Shown here: positions 8,231-16,388 of the stretch, in pieces
Position numbering within the stretch: the stretch's first letter is position 1
How the letters are laid out: each line of letters opens with the position of its first letter
Assembly (NCBI RefSeq): GCF_004341105.1
Contig: NZ_SLZK01000012.1
Coordinates: 25,651 to 89,650, forward strand
Length of the DNA stretch: 64,000 nt
DNA from: Rhizobium sp. BK418
GTDB lineage: Bacteria > Pseudomonadota > Alphaproteobacteria > Rhizobiales > Rhizobiaceae
Direction: 5' to 3'
Made by a program: the position numbers and the translations under genes
The notes under the pieces: generated by a model
Databases searched by the model: none
What the model was told of the DNA's origin: nothing
What the model saw: the letters and a program-made list of their open reading frames with translations, nothing else

Positions 8231-8416
8231 TCAGGACCCAACTGTATTCGTGCCGTCCCTGTCCTTCTTGCTGGTGGCTTCGTCATCGATGCCTTTCTTG
8301 AAGGCGCGGATCCCCTGCGCGACATCACCCATCAGTTCGGGGATCTTGCCACGTCCGAACAAGATGACGACGATGGCGAGGACGATCAGCCAATGCCAGG
8401 CACTAAAGCTTCCCAT
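8231..8416 (-). CDS. tatA: Twin-arginine translocase subunit TatA (orphan)
   Basis: A 61-residue protein: an N-terminal transmembrane helix (residues ~4-20, WHWLIVLAIVVILFGRGKIP), the FGRGKIPE hinge, an amphipathic helix (LMGDVAQGIRAFKKGI) and a short charged tail. This is the full TatA pattern. AAGGAG lies 7 nt before the ATG. No tatB or tatC is present, so it must work with TatBC encoded elsewhere. A TTG-N8-CAA box is centred ~60 nt upstream. The NirK in this window carries a twin-arginine signal, so extra TatA supply during denitrification is a reasonable inference. Confidence 0.85.
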   Translation of the reverse strand: MGSFSAWHWLIVLAIVVILFGRGKIPELMGDVAQGIRAFKKGIDDEATSKKDRDGTNTVGS

Positions 8417-8468
8417 TTCAACTACTCCTTGAAACGTCACAAGCTTAGACCTTCCTGCTCGGCCGTGA

Positions 8469-8482
8469 TTGATCTGGCGCAA
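8469..8482. promoter_or_regulatory. FixK/NnrR-type box upstream of tatA
   Basis: TTGATCTGGCGCAA: one FixK-like half (TTGAT) and one NnrR-like half (CGCAA). Centred 59.5 nt before the tatA ATG, which fits class II activation. Confidence 0.6.
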
Positions 8483-8555
8483 ACGCAAATGTTGTTGATG
8501 AAATCGGCGTGACAAATGTCGCGCATCATGACTGCCAAGCACGTGAACCTCACAG

Positions 8556-8759
8556 TTATCGATGCCCGCCCGCGTCCCCATTGATGCGCCAATGTCGCCG
8601 AGGGGACCGCTCGTCGGCAGTTGAATCCGGCATAAAGATCGGCCGCGTCTGCAGGAGACACAGTTCGAGTGCTGCGCGCGAGTCGCTGCCGGCCGAATCA
8701 ACACAGCCGATGTACTCAAGCACGTCGATGTGCCGATTCCAGCGGCTCTCTGTCCTCAT
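8556..8759 (-). CDS. Small frame coupled to the upstream gene, function unknown
   Basis: A 67-residue frame. Its ATG overlaps the stop codon of the preceding gene as ATGA, and GGGGAG lies upstream, so translation is likely coupled. The first ~40 residues (RWNRHIDVLEYIG...) are plausible protein; the Arg/His-rich tail is not, so the gene could be truncated or frameshifted. No family recognised. Confidence 0.35.
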   Translation of the reverse strand: MRTESRWNRHIDVLEYIGCVDSAGSDSRAALELCLLQTRPIFMPDSTADERSPRRHWRINGDAGGHR

Positions 8760-9172
8760 GATGCAATCTCCCCGGGTTCTCTTGCCGGAAAATTCTGCCG
8801 GATGCCAAGCATGTCACGGCGATTGGCGACGAAGGCCCTCAGAAGTTGGGAGCCCATCTTTGCCTGCTTTGCCACATCGTCGAAAATCAGAGCTGCCTCC
8901 TCGATCTCGCCAATTTCGGAGGCGGGTCCGAACAGCTCGAGCTCCTTGAGAAGCTCAAGCAGCGTGCCGACCTTGGTTCGCTGGTGCAACGCCGACATGA
9001 ACAGCTCCTGCACGACGGCGGCTCTTTGCTTTGGCACCAGATGCGCCAGCAATTCGCCAATGATGAGAGCGCAGCTGCAATCGGCTTCAGGGTCCTTCGC
9101 GAAGGCCTTTATCTGGCGCACGGCAGCAAGGATACCTCTGTCGCCGTCGTTTACCGCTAGCATCATCGTCAT
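8756..9172 (-). CDS. Unknown helical protein coupled to ubiV
   Basis: A 138-residue protein from the ATG at 9172, which overlaps the ubiV stop codon as ATGA with GGGAG just upstream. It is predicted to be almost entirely helical with no signal or membrane segment; a CSC pair lies near residue 33 and an acidic/hydrophobic repeat (LLELLKELELFGPASEIGEIEEA) in the middle. I do not recognise the family. Its place in the ubiT-ubiU-ubiV operon suggests a role tied to anaerobic ubiquinone synthesis or its enzymes. Confidence 0.6.
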   Translation of the reverse strand: MTMMLAVNDGDRGILAAVRQIKAFAKDPEADCSCALIIGELLAHLVPKQRAAVVQELFMSALHQRTKVGTLLELLKELELFGPASEIGEIEEAALIFDDVAKQAKMGSQLLRAFVANRRDMLGIRQNFPAREPGEIAS

Positions 9173-10086
9173 TCTCCCAAATCCCTTGCGTTTCTGAGGC
9201 GCGCGACCCATTCCGCGCCAGCCTTGCCGTGGTAAAATCCGTTCGATAATGGAATGTCCGGATAGACGTCTCGCAGCCTCGCCAGCGCCTGCGAGGGCTC
9301 GATCTCTCCATCCAAGACCTTGCGAAAGGTCCAGGACACTTCGACCATGTCGCAGGTCTGCGGCGACAGCCGAAGTGAATTCACCCCGCAAGCTTTCCAT
9401 TCGCCGGGGCGTTCAAGCAGGGCCTGACATGTATGCGAGAGTGTCTGGACGCCATTTAAGGCGAGGAAGGGCTGGCCCGATATGGTATTGACCGTGATGC
9501 CGTCAGGATCCTCCTGGCAGACGAATTGGCAATTGTCTTTGGTTCGTCCCTTCGAGCGCGCATGAGCGCAGCGCGCGGAGATGGCGAGTGGCATGCGGCC
9601 GAAGGCGAAGACCTCGACGTCGAGATTGGGACAGGCAGCAGCGATAGCGGCCACGGATCTGGCCGGTAGCTCCGGTGGCAGGCAGATCGCCGTCGCGCCG
9701 TTGCATGCCAGAACACGTGCAGCCGCTGCATTATAGACATTGATGAACGGACCAATTGCGTGCGCCCGGCCCTTCAGCAAATGCAACGCCGAGAGATCAT
9801 TTGCTTCGACGAGCCGGATACCCTCTTCGGCGAGCGCTCTTTGATAGTTTGTCTCGCGATCGAGCGTAACGAGCGCCAGCGTCGAGAGCCTGACCTCTTT
9901 TCCGGCCTCCTCCAGCCGCTCGATGACGAGCGCAAGCTCGGCCTCCATGAAATGCAGGCGTTTCGAGCAGATCGTCTCGCCGATAACGACGACGTCGACA
10001 GGCGCTTCGTCGGCGATCTCGAAATAGAAGTCGCGCCATCTGTCGCTCGGCCAGAGATACTGGAGTGGGCCAAGTGTGAGCTTCAT
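9169..10086 (-). CDS. ubiV: UbiV, O2-independent ubiquinone hydroxylation subunit
   Basis: A 305-residue U32-peptidase-family protein. With UbiU it forms the heterodimer that hydroxylates ubiquinone precursors without O2. Cysteines at positions 40, 173, 186 and 190 reproduce the spacing of the four [4Fe-4S] ligands known in E. coli UbiV (two of them 13 and 4 residues apart). The N-terminal LGPLQYLWP and the VVVIGETICSKR segment are also family features. It starts 3 nt after the ubiU stop; the next gene overlaps its stop codon. Confidence 0.9.
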   Translation of the reverse strand: MKLTLGPLQYLWPSDRWRDFYFEIADEAPVDVVVIGETICSKRLHFMEAELALVIERLEEAGKEVRLSTLALVTLDRETNYQRALAEEGIRLVEANDLSALHLLKGRAHAIGPFINVYNAAAARVLACNGATAICLPPELPARSVAAIAAACPNLDVEVFAFGRMPLAISARCAHARSKGRTKDNCQFVCQEDPDGITVNTISGQPFLALNGVQTLSHTCQALLERPGEWKACGVNSLRLSPQTCDMVEVSWTFRKVLDGEIEPSQALARLRDVYPDIPLSNGFYHGKAGAEWVARLRNARDLGE

Positions 10087-10089
10087 CGC

Positions 10090-11067
10090 CTACCTCCACC
10101 GCTTCTCATAGGCGCCATGCGTGGTCTCCAGTCCTTCGCTGAGGGCTTTCAGACGGGCCATCAGAGCCGGTCGTTCGGCGGGTGCAGCTTTCATCGTGGC
10201 GCGGAGCGTCGAGACGACCTGCGAAATATAGGCCTTACCGCGTTGCCGTCCCTCGACCTTCAGCGCGGTGACTCCGGCGGCCCGGAGTTCGTCCAGCTGA
10301 TCCATGACATCAAGCGAGACCGGATCCTCGAAGGCATAGGTCTTGCTCTTGCCGATCTCGAACCGTCCCTTGCAGAGGGTCGGATAGCCGGCCGGTTCCT
10401 GCTCGGAAAATCTGTTGATCGTGAAGCCACCCAGCTCCGACACCATGTCACTGCCCTCCTGCCGATAGCGAACATGGCTTGCCGGCGAGCAGACACCGTT
10501 CATGTTGGGCGATCTTCCGGTGGCGTAGGAAGAGAGCGAGCAGCGTCCCTCAGCCATGACGCAGAGGCCGCCGAAGACGAAGACCTCAAGCTCGCAAGGC
10601 ACGCGGCGAGCAATACGGGCGATGTCGGCGACGGTCAGCGTTCGGGGAAGCACGACGCGCGCTGCGCGGAAATTCTCAACCAGATAGGCAAGGGCGTCCG
10701 GATTGGAGGCCGAAGCCTGAACGGAAATGTGCAGGCGTTGATGCGGATGACATTCGGCAACATGTGCCATCAACCCGAAATCGGCGACGATGAGCGCGTC
10801 GGCTCCGGCGTCGGTTGCCTCTTGTGCCCGGCGATACCAGAGATCCTCTCGACCTGCGGTCATGAATGTGTTCAGCGCCACGAATGTCTTGACGCCTCGA
10901 GCGCCGGCATAGGAAACCGCTTCGCGCAGCTCCTGCAGATCAAAATTCAGGCCCGGAAAGTTTCTGGCGTTCGTTTCGTCGCGAAAGCCGCAATAGACTG
11001 CATCCGCTCCGGCATTGACGGCTTCTCTGAAGGACGAGGGGGTTCCAGCCGGGCATATCAGTTCCAT
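10090..11067 (-). CDS. ubiU: UbiU, O2-independent ubiquinone hydroxylation subunit
   Basis: A 325-residue U32-peptidase-family protein beginning MELICPAGTPSSFREAV. The four [4Fe-4S] cysteines fall at 169, 176, 193 and 232, the same numbers as in E. coli UbiU, and the surrounding FVFGGLCVMAEGRC and NGVCSPASH motifs are intact. It partners UbiV, taking oxygen atoms from a non-O2 donor (prephenate in E. coli). Its ATG lies inside the 3' end of ubiT (10-bp overlap), so the three genes are one operon. Confidence 0.92.
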   Translation of the reverse strand: MELICPAGTPSSFREAVNAGADAVYCGFRDETNARNFPGLNFDLQELREAVSYAGARGVKTFVALNTFMTAGREDLWYRRAQEATDAGADALIVADFGLMAHVAECHPHQRLHISVQASASNPDALAYLVENFRAARVVLPRTLTVADIARIARRVPCELEVFVFGGLCVMAEGRCSLSSYATGRSPNMNGVCSPASHVRYRQEGSDMVSELGGFTINRFSEQEPAGYPTLCKGRFEIGKSKTYAFEDPVSLDVMDQLDELRAAGVTALKVEGRQRGKAYISQVVSTLRATMKAAPAERPALMARLKALSEGLETTHGAYEKRWR

Positions 11068-11564
11068 CTGACACCTTCGGATTTGAGGGCGCGGCGCCGG
11101 ACGCAGGAGAGCGTCGCGATCACCGGGCGTCGGATCGGCCCCGACATATCTGCGGTCAGTTTCACCAGATCGATGCCGCTGTCGTCGAGCGCATTGCGAA
11201 GCGCGAGCACCGCTTCCATATTGCCGGTCACGGTAAGTTTGCGGGCAAAGAAGACGGCATCGCCGTCAAGACGGCCCTCGACGAGCCCCAGCATCAGGAG
11301 CAGGGGGCCGCCGATCCTGGCATCCGCTTCCGGCGCGCTTCCGCGCCGGAAGATGCGGATAGTGCCGCCGGCAGGCCGGATCACGAATTCGAAGGCAAGG
11401 TCCGAAGGCGCAAAGCCAAAAGATGAATAGCGATAATCCCCGAGCCGGTCGAAGAGCCGGGGGTGGGATTTGAGCACCTGCTGAAACAGCAAGGATGCGG
11501 CGCGGGCCGCGATTGGCAACGGCACGATGCCGGCCGCAGCCATCAGGCGGGATGAAACAAACAT
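11058..11564 (-). CDS. ubiT: UbiT, SCP2-domain ubiquinone accessory factor
   Basis: A 168-residue SCP2 (sterol carrier) domain protein that binds prenylated ubiquinone intermediates and is required for the anaerobic route. The start at the ATG (MFVSSRLMAAAG) has GAGG upstream; a GTG 27 nt earlier is a weaker choice. The C-terminal half carries the SCP2-like GPLLLMLGLVEGRLDGDAVFF segment. First gene of ubiT-ubiU-ubiV and divergent from ubiD. Confidence 0.85.
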   Translation of the reverse strand: MFVSSRLMAAAGIVPLPIAARAASLLFQQVLKSHPRLFDRLGDYRYSSFGFAPSDLAFEFVIRPAGGTIRIFRRGSAPEADARIGGPLLLMLGLVEGRLDGDAVFFARKLTVTGNMEAVLALRNALDDSGIDLVKLTADMSGPIRRPVIATLSCVRRRALKSEGVRWN

Positions 11565-11617
11565 TGAGGCCTCTTCTCGTGAGAGCAGCACCCTAGGGCC
11601 TGGCGCATTCGCCCTGT

Positions 11618-11631
11618 TTGTTTTGGCTCAA
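11618..11631. promoter_or_regulatory. TTG-N8-CAA box between ubiT and ubiD
   Basis: TTGTTTTGGCTCAA. Its centre is 60 nt before the ubiT ATG, the usual class II position, and 41.5 nt before the ubiD ATG. Only the outer TTG/CAA are symmetric, so whether FixK or NnrR binds is open. Confidence 0.5.
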
Positions 11632-11665
11632 AGACAGGAGCTGTTTCCTCGCCGATTGCATCCCC

Positions 11666-13174
11666 ATGCTAAACAATGCGCCGAAGATCAAACGTCATGC
11701 CGACCTGCAATCCTTCATTCGTGAGCTCGAGCGGCGACGGCTGCTTGTGTCGATCGACAAGCCCGTGTCGCTTGTTCACGACCTGACGGCACTGCATCAG
11801 CATGTTCTTGAGGACAATGGGCCGGCCCTTCTGATAAGGGCACCGATAGATGCCGAGGGACGGTGCAGCCCCATCCCGGTGCTCGTCAATCTCTTCGGCA
11901 CCAGGGAGCGCATAGAGCTTGGTTTCGGAGTCGAACAGGGCGGCCTCGGGCGACTGGCGGAGGATCTCGCCGATCTTCGAAACCCCTCTCCGCCGAAATC
12001 GCTCGCAGACGCCCTGAGCAAGCTCTCCCTGCTCAAGGCCGCAAGCCTCATGCGGCCGAGGCGACGACGCGCCGCCCTCGCGCAAGCGGTGATCCATCGG
12101 GGTGCCGCGATCGATACCGGCATGCTTCCGGTTCAATGGTGCTGGCCCGGCGAACCCGCTCCACTGGTGACCTGGCCGCTGGTGATAACCCGCGATCCCG
12201 ACGACCCAGACGACGTCAACGTCGGCATCTACCGTACGCAGGTTCGCGACCGCTCCTCGCTGATCGTGCGCTGGCTTTCCAATCGCGGCGGCGCAAGGCA
12301 CTTCCGCCAATGGCAGCGGCGCGGTCAGGACATGCCCGTCGCGATTGCGATCGGCGCGGACCCTGCGACGCTTCTTGCGGCCGTCATGCCACTGCCGGAA
12401 GGCGTCAGCGAACTGAATTTTTCGAGCCTTCTGCGTGGCGCACGCACGCAAGTCGCCAGGGCTCTGACCGTGCCGCTCTACGTGCCGGCCTGCGCCGAGA
12501 TCATTCTGGAAGGACACGTCTCGATCGATGAAACGGCACCCGAAGGCCCTTTCGGCGATCACACCGGTTATTACAACAGCGTCGAACCCTTTCCGGTCGT
12601 TCGGCTGAGCGCTATTACCACGCGTCGCTCGCCAGTCTATCTCTCGACTTATACCGGGCGCCCACCGGACGAGCCGTCCAGGCTCGGGGAGGCGATGACC
12701 GAATTGTTCATTCCGATCCTGCGACGGCAATTTCCCGAAATCTGCGATCTCTGGCTGCCGCCGGAGGCTTGCTCCTACCGCACGGCAGTCGTCTCGATCG
12801 ACAAGCGCTATCCAGGGCAGGCCCGCAGGGTGATGATGGGGCTCTGGTCAATGCTTCCGCAGTTCAACTACACCAAACTGATCATCGTGGTCGATGCCGA
12901 CATCGATGTGAGGAGCTGGGAGGACATCATGTGGGCCGTGTCCACGCGGTTCGATGCCTCCCGCGACCTCACGGTCGTCGAAAACACGCCGATCGACTAC
13001 CTCGATTTTGCGTCACCTCGAGCGGGTCTCGGAGCGAAGATGGGCCTCGACGCCAGCAGAAAGATTGGACCGGAAAGCGACCGCGAATGGGGTCGCGAGC
13101 TGCGCATGCCGTCAGACATTGCCGCGCGCGCCGCAACGACATGGGAAAGGATCAAACGTGATATCGTTTCATGA
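11666..13174 (+). CDS. ubiD: UbiD-family decarboxylase
   Basis: A 502-residue prenyl-FMN-dependent decarboxylase that removes the carboxylate from 3-polyprenyl-4-hydroxybenzoate in ubiquinone synthesis. The family core DETAPEGPFGDHTGYYNS lies near residue 290, and the cofactor-binding region NVGIYRTQVRD precedes it. The only good ATG (MLNNAPKIKRH) lacks an obvious ribosome binding site. It overlaps ubiX by 17 nt, which supplies the cofactor. This clustering with ubiTUV points to an anaerobic ubiquinone island. Confidence 0.88.
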   Translation: MLNNAPKIKRHADLQSFIRELERRRLLVSIDKPVSLVHDLTALHQHVLEDNGPALLIRAPIDAEGRCSPIPVLVNLFGTRERIELGFGVEQGGLGRLAEDLADLRNPSPPKSLADALSKLSLLKAASLMRPRRRRAALAQAVIHRGAAIDTGMLPVQWCWPGEPAPLVTWPLVITRDPDDPDDVNVGIYRTQVRDRSSLIVRWLSNRGGARHFRQWQRRGQDMPVAIAIGADPATLLAAVMPLPEGVSELNFSSLLRGARTQVARALTVPLYVPACAEIILEGHVSIDETAPEGPFGDHTGYYNSVEPFPVVRLSAITTRRSPVYLSTYTGRPPDEPSRLGEAMTELFIPILRRQFPEICDLWLPPEACSYRTAVVSIDKRYPGQARRVMMGLWSMLPQFNYTKLIIVVDADIDVRSWEDIMWAVSTRFDASRDLTVVENTPIDYLDFASPRAGLGAKMGLDASRKIGPESDREWGRELRMPSDIAARAATTWERIKRDIVS

Positions 13175-13796
13175 GCGGCGTGACGTCGTGCTGGCGGTGA
13201 CTGGGGCCTCCGGTGCGGCGATCGGCCTTGCCGTCCTCGACCTCTTGTGCAGGCTTAGCTTGCGGGTGCATCTCGTCGTCTCGCAAAGCGGCAAGCGGAC
13301 TCTTTTGCACGAGGTTGGGGCCGACGCTCATGACCAGATGCTGCCCAAGGCTTACAGAAGCTATGACAATTCAGATATCGGCGCGACGATTGCCAGCGGC
13401 TCGTTTCCTGTCGCAGGAATGATCGTCGCGCCCTGCTCGATGAACACGTTGGCGGCAATTTCAACCGGCCTTTCCTCCAGCCTCGTGGCGCGCGCTGCCG
13501 ATGTTCAGCTCAAGGAGCGGCGACGGCTCGTGCTGATAACGCGAGAAACGCCCCTGCATCTCGGACATCTGCGCAACATGACATCAGTGACGGAGATGGG
13601 CGGGATCGTCATGCCGCCGGCCCCAGCCTTTTATAATCGACCGCAGTCGGTCCAGGACGTCGTGGATCATCTTGCTCGCCGCGCAGTCGATCTCCTAGGC
13701 TTGCCGATCGCGCCGCAGTCAAGCGCCTGGTCCGGCGAGACGGACTTCAATCAGCCGAAAACGGAAATCGGGTCAGCGCCGAAGAGCATGGCGTGA
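13158..13796 (+). CDS. ubiX: UbiX flavin prenyltransferase
   Basis: A 212-residue flavoprotein that joins dimethylallyl phosphate to FMN, making the cofactor of UbiD. Motifs: VTGASGAAIG near the N-terminus, APCSMNTLAAI near residue 95, and the RRLVLITRETPLHLGHLRNM segment. It starts at a GTG that has AAAGGA upstream and overlaps the ubiD 3' end. The last ~20 residues run past the usual family end and overlap the 3' end of nnrU on the other strand. Confidence 0.9.
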   Translation: MISFHERRDVVLAVTGASGAAIGLAVLDLLCRLSLRVHLVVSQSGKRTLLHEVGADAHDQMLPKAYRSYDNSDIGATIASGSFPVAGMIVAPCSMNTLAAISTGLSSSLVARAADVQLKERRRLVLITRETPLHLGHLRNMTSVTEMGGIVMPPAPAFYNRPQSVQDVVDHLARRAVDLLGLPIAPQSSAWSGETDFNQPKTEIGSAPKSMA

Positions 13797-14431
13797 CCCC
13801 CTGCGAGAAGTAGCCAGGCGACCAGCGCACTCGTGGCCACTGCCGCTGCCACGAGCGCTGCGTCCGATTTAGGCCGGACACCGGAAACAAATGCCACCAA
13901 AGGCCAGATAGAAGTCTGCGCGGCGTGGATGTCCCAATCATTGCCGAGATACTTCCTCGCGCGGCGCTCAGCCATAGGAATGCCGGCAAGCGCGAAAAGC
14001 CCGAGACCTCCGAACAACAGGAGTGAGCGCAAGTCGCCGTTGGCGATGACATGGCCGAGCGCCCAAAGAGCAAATCCCCATTGCACGGGGTGTCGGGTGA
14101 TCCGCACGACCGCGTCAGCTAGTTCCGTTGAACGGATCGATATGGATAAGGGATTTGCGCTCATCAGACCGGCAAGCACGAGAAAACATCCGACAGGCGC
14201 GAGCACGAAGGTCACCGCTGCATGCCAGGGGCGAAGCTCCCACAAGGGGATGTAATCAAGGGCAAGGGCTGCGGAGAAGAGCCAGACCAGTGCCGCCAGC
14301 GAAGCAATTGAATAGGCCGTGATGTAAACCCGCTTGCCGATCGATCCGATGATACGCAGGCGAATATTCGGGATCGCCGGGATCGAATGCAGCATGAGAA
14401 AGACGGTAAATGCGCTGAGAAACTGGATCAT
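13751..14431 (-). CDS. nnrU: NnrU-family membrane protein
   Basis: A 226-residue polytopic protein. Start at MIQFLSAF, with AAGGAAAC upstream. About six hydrophobic segments, with the family signature RITRHPVQWGFALWALGHVIANGD in the middle and ERRARKYLGNDWD after it. NnrU is required in denitrifiers for normal nitrite and nitric oxide reductase activity; related proteins (isoprenoid/phospholipid methyltransferase-like fold) make its chemistry uncertain. A FixK-type box lies 60 nt upstream. Confidence 0.88.
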   Translation of the reverse strand: MIQFLSAFTVFLMLHSIPAIPNIRLRIIGSIGKRVYITAYSIASLAALVWLFSAALALDYIPLWELRPWHAAVTFVLAPVGCFLVLAGLMSANPLSISIRSTELADAVVRITRHPVQWGFALWALGHVIANGDLRSLLLFGGLGLFALAGIPMAERRARKYLGNDWDIHAAQTSIWPLVAFVSGVRPKSDAALVAAAVATSALVAWLLLAGGHAMLFGADPISVFG

Positions 14432-14484
14432 CTGGTTTCCTTCCCGTGTCGAAGGCGATGTATCGATCACGGCCCGCTGCAACG

Positions 14485-14498
14485 TTGACCAAAGTCAA
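14485..14498. promoter_or_regulatory. FixK/FNR-type box upstream of nnrU
   Basis: TTGACCAAAGTCAA, a perfect 5-bp inverted repeat around 4 nt. Centred 60.5 nt before the nnrU ATG. Confidence 0.75.
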
Positions 14499-14573
14499 AC
14501 AATGGCGACTGTTGACCAGATCTCGGTCGCCCGACGGCCTGCACACGCCTGCCCGGCGCTAAACCGCGCATCT

Positions 14574-14587
14574 TTGCGCCAGCGCAA
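14574..14587. promoter_or_regulatory. NnrR-type box upstream of the ftr operon
   Basis: TTGCGCCAGCGCAA, a full match to TTGYG-N4-CGCAA. Centred 67 nt before the first ftr gene; the box shares an intergenic region with the nnrU FixK box. Confidence 0.75.
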
Positions 14588-14647
14588 AGAGAAGGGCGAT
14601 TGCGCTGTTAAACGTGACGGCATTACTCATCTTTATGGATCGCCATC

Positions 14648-15190
14648 ATGCTCCGGTGTACCAGCCTCTTTGCCGCTCCTCTCATTTTCATTGCAGTGCC
14701 GCCTGCCCTGAAGGCTGCCGAATATCCGGTTGGCTCGCCCCAGATCGCGGCGGGCATGGAAGTGGCCGCAGTCTATCTCCAGCCGATCGAGATGGATCCG
14801 CCCGGCATGATGCGCGCAGCGGCAGACTCCGACATTCATCTGGAGGCGGATATTCACGCGACTGCCGGTAACGCGAATGGTTTTGCGGAAGGCGACTGGC
14901 TTCCTAATCTGCATGTGGAATACGCAATCACGAACCTCGACAATGGCGAGGCACAGATCGGGTCGCTTGAGCCGATGGTTGCAAGCGACGGGCCGCATTA
15001 TGGCGACAACGTCAAGCTGTCGGGGCCGGGCCGCTATCGGCTTGAGATCGACATTCATCCGGGTGGTCATGGCGAAATGTCTTTCGGACGCCATATTGAC
15101 AAGGAGACGGGCGTTGCTCCCTGGCCCGATGCTTTTGCACTGAAATTCGACTTCGTGTTTGCCGGCATTGGCAAGAAGGGCGGCTACTGA
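14648..15190 (+). CDS. ftrA: Periplasmic iron-binding protein, P19/FtrA type
   Basis: A 180-residue secreted protein (signal peptide to LKAAE, residue ~25) of the P19/Tpd family, which binds ferrous iron with copper. Family features are the EYPVGSPQIAAGMEVAAVYLQP start, the Met/His-rich IEMDPPGMM stretch, HLEADIHA, and GPHYGDN plus HPPG-like segments (IDIHPGGHGEMSFGRH). It is the first gene of four that overlap or abut and match the Brucella FtrABCD ferrous-iron importer. Confidence 0.82.
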   Translation: MLRCTSLFAAPLIFIAVPPALKAAEYPVGSPQIAAGMEVAAVYLQPIEMDPPGMMRAAADSDIHLEADIHATAGNANGFAEGDWLPNLHVEYAITNLDNGEAQIGSLEPMVASDGPHYGDNVKLSGPGRYRLEIDIHPGGHGEMSFGRHIDKETGVAPWPDAFALKFDFVFAGIGKKGGY

Positions 15191-15537
15191 TGCGGGCCGT
15201 CGGTTGGTTGGAACGGCTGCTGGTCGCGGCCGCGCTGATAATACCCTGTTCGGCTGCCTTTGCCGGAGGTGAAGATCCGGTTTTCGAAGTTCATTTCAGC
15301 AACGGCGTCGTCTCACCCATCGTCATTGAAGTGCCGGCGAATACCCGTTTCAAGCTCGATCTCCACAATGACGGTTCGACCCCGATCGAGTTTGAGAGCA
15401 TTCCGCTGCGCAAGGAGAAGGTTCTGGCGCCCGGCGCATCGAGTTTTCTCGTATTTCGCTCATTGAGCGAGGGCAACTATGCCTTCTTCGACGATTTTCA
15501 TCTCGACATGCCTCCTGCGCGGCTGATTGTCCGATGA
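15190..15537 (+). CDS. ftrB: Periplasmic cupredoxin-domain protein, FtrB type
   Basis: A 115-residue exported protein (signal peptide through AAFAGG) with a cupredoxin-like beta-sandwich: VEVHFSNGVVSP-like first strands and the family's EVPANTRFKLDLHNDGSTPIEFES segment. In the Ftr system it is proposed to oxidise Fe(II) for the permease. The classical Cu ligands are incomplete, as in EfeO-type cupredoxins. Its ATG overlaps the ftrA stop (TGATG), so the two are coupled. Confidence 0.78.
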   Translation: MRAVGWLERLLVAAALIIPCSAAFAGGEDPVFEVHFSNGVVSPIVIEVPANTRFKLDLHNDGSTPIEFESIPLRKEKVLAPGASSFLVFRSLSEGNYAFFDDFHLDMPPARLIVR

Positions 15538-16388
15538 ACACGGATTTGACGCTGCAGACATTCAAGATTGCTTCAGTGGTCTGGCGGGAAAGCTTCGAAG
15601 CCTTGCTGGTCATCGGGATCCTCTTGACCTGGTCCACCAGGGCGGCACCGGCGACAGGCAGGCGGGCAACCAGCTGGATCCTTGCCGGCGCGGGAGCGGG
15701 CATCGCGCTCGCCCTGACGTTGGCATTGGTCCTGGGCACGACGGCTGGCCTGCTTGAAGGAGATGGCGAGGACATCCTGCAGATGATCATGGCCGCACTC
15801 GCTGCCGTCCTCATGCTCAGGATGGTGTTCTGGATGCGTAGAATGGCGCGCGGCGAGAGCGCCGATCTCGCAAACTGTGCCGTCCGGCACGTCAAGTCCG
15901 GCAACTGGCTCGGGCTTTCCGTAATCGCAGCGCTTGCGGTGGCCCGTGAGGGTGCGGAGACGGTCGTCTTCCTCTTTGGATTGGCGGCGTCCTCGCAAGG
16001 TTGGCGGGCCGGTTTTTTCGTCGCCTCGGGTGTGGTAGGCCTCGTGCTTGCCGCAATCAGCTTCTGGGCGTTCAAGACCGGGTCGAAACTGATCTCGAGG
16101 ATCGTGCTTGCGCGCATCAGCGAGGTGCTGCTCCTGCTTCTGGGAAGCGGGCTGACGATGCTCGTTATCGACAAGCTGATTTCGGTTGGATTTTTCTCGC
16201 CGATGACGCAACCGCTATGGGATACGAGCTTGCTGCTCGACGATGGCAGTGGCTTCGGCGCCTTCCTCGCCGGCCTGGTGGGCTATCGGGCTCGACCGGA
16301 GCTTCTTCCTCTTCTCGGCCTCGGTTTCTACTGGCTGATCGCATCCCTGGCCTATGCACCTCCACTGAAGGGCAAGGCGCTTGCATGA
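15534..16388 (+). CDS. ftrC: FTR1-family iron permease, FtrC type
   Basis: A 284-residue inner-membrane protein with about seven helices. Two FTR1-type REGxE motifs carry the iron path: WRESFEALLVIG in the first helix (residue ~16) and AREGAETVVFLFG in the fourth (~140). Its ATG overlaps the ftrB stop by 4 nt. FTR1 permeases take up iron in a coupled oxidation-permeation step. Confidence 0.88.
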   Translation: MNTDLTLQTFKIASVVWRESFEALLVIGILLTWSTRAAPATGRRATSWILAGAGAGIALALTLALVLGTTAGLLEGDGEDILQMIMAALAAVLMLRMVFWMRRMARGESADLANCAVRHVKSGNWLGLSVIAALAVAREGAETVVFLFGLAASSQGWRAGFFVASGVVGLVLAAISFWAFKTGSKLISRIVLARISEVLLLLLGSGLTMLVIDKLISVGFFSPMTQPLWDTSLLLDDGSGFGAFLAGLVGYRARPELLPLLGLGFYWLIASLAYAPPLKGKALA

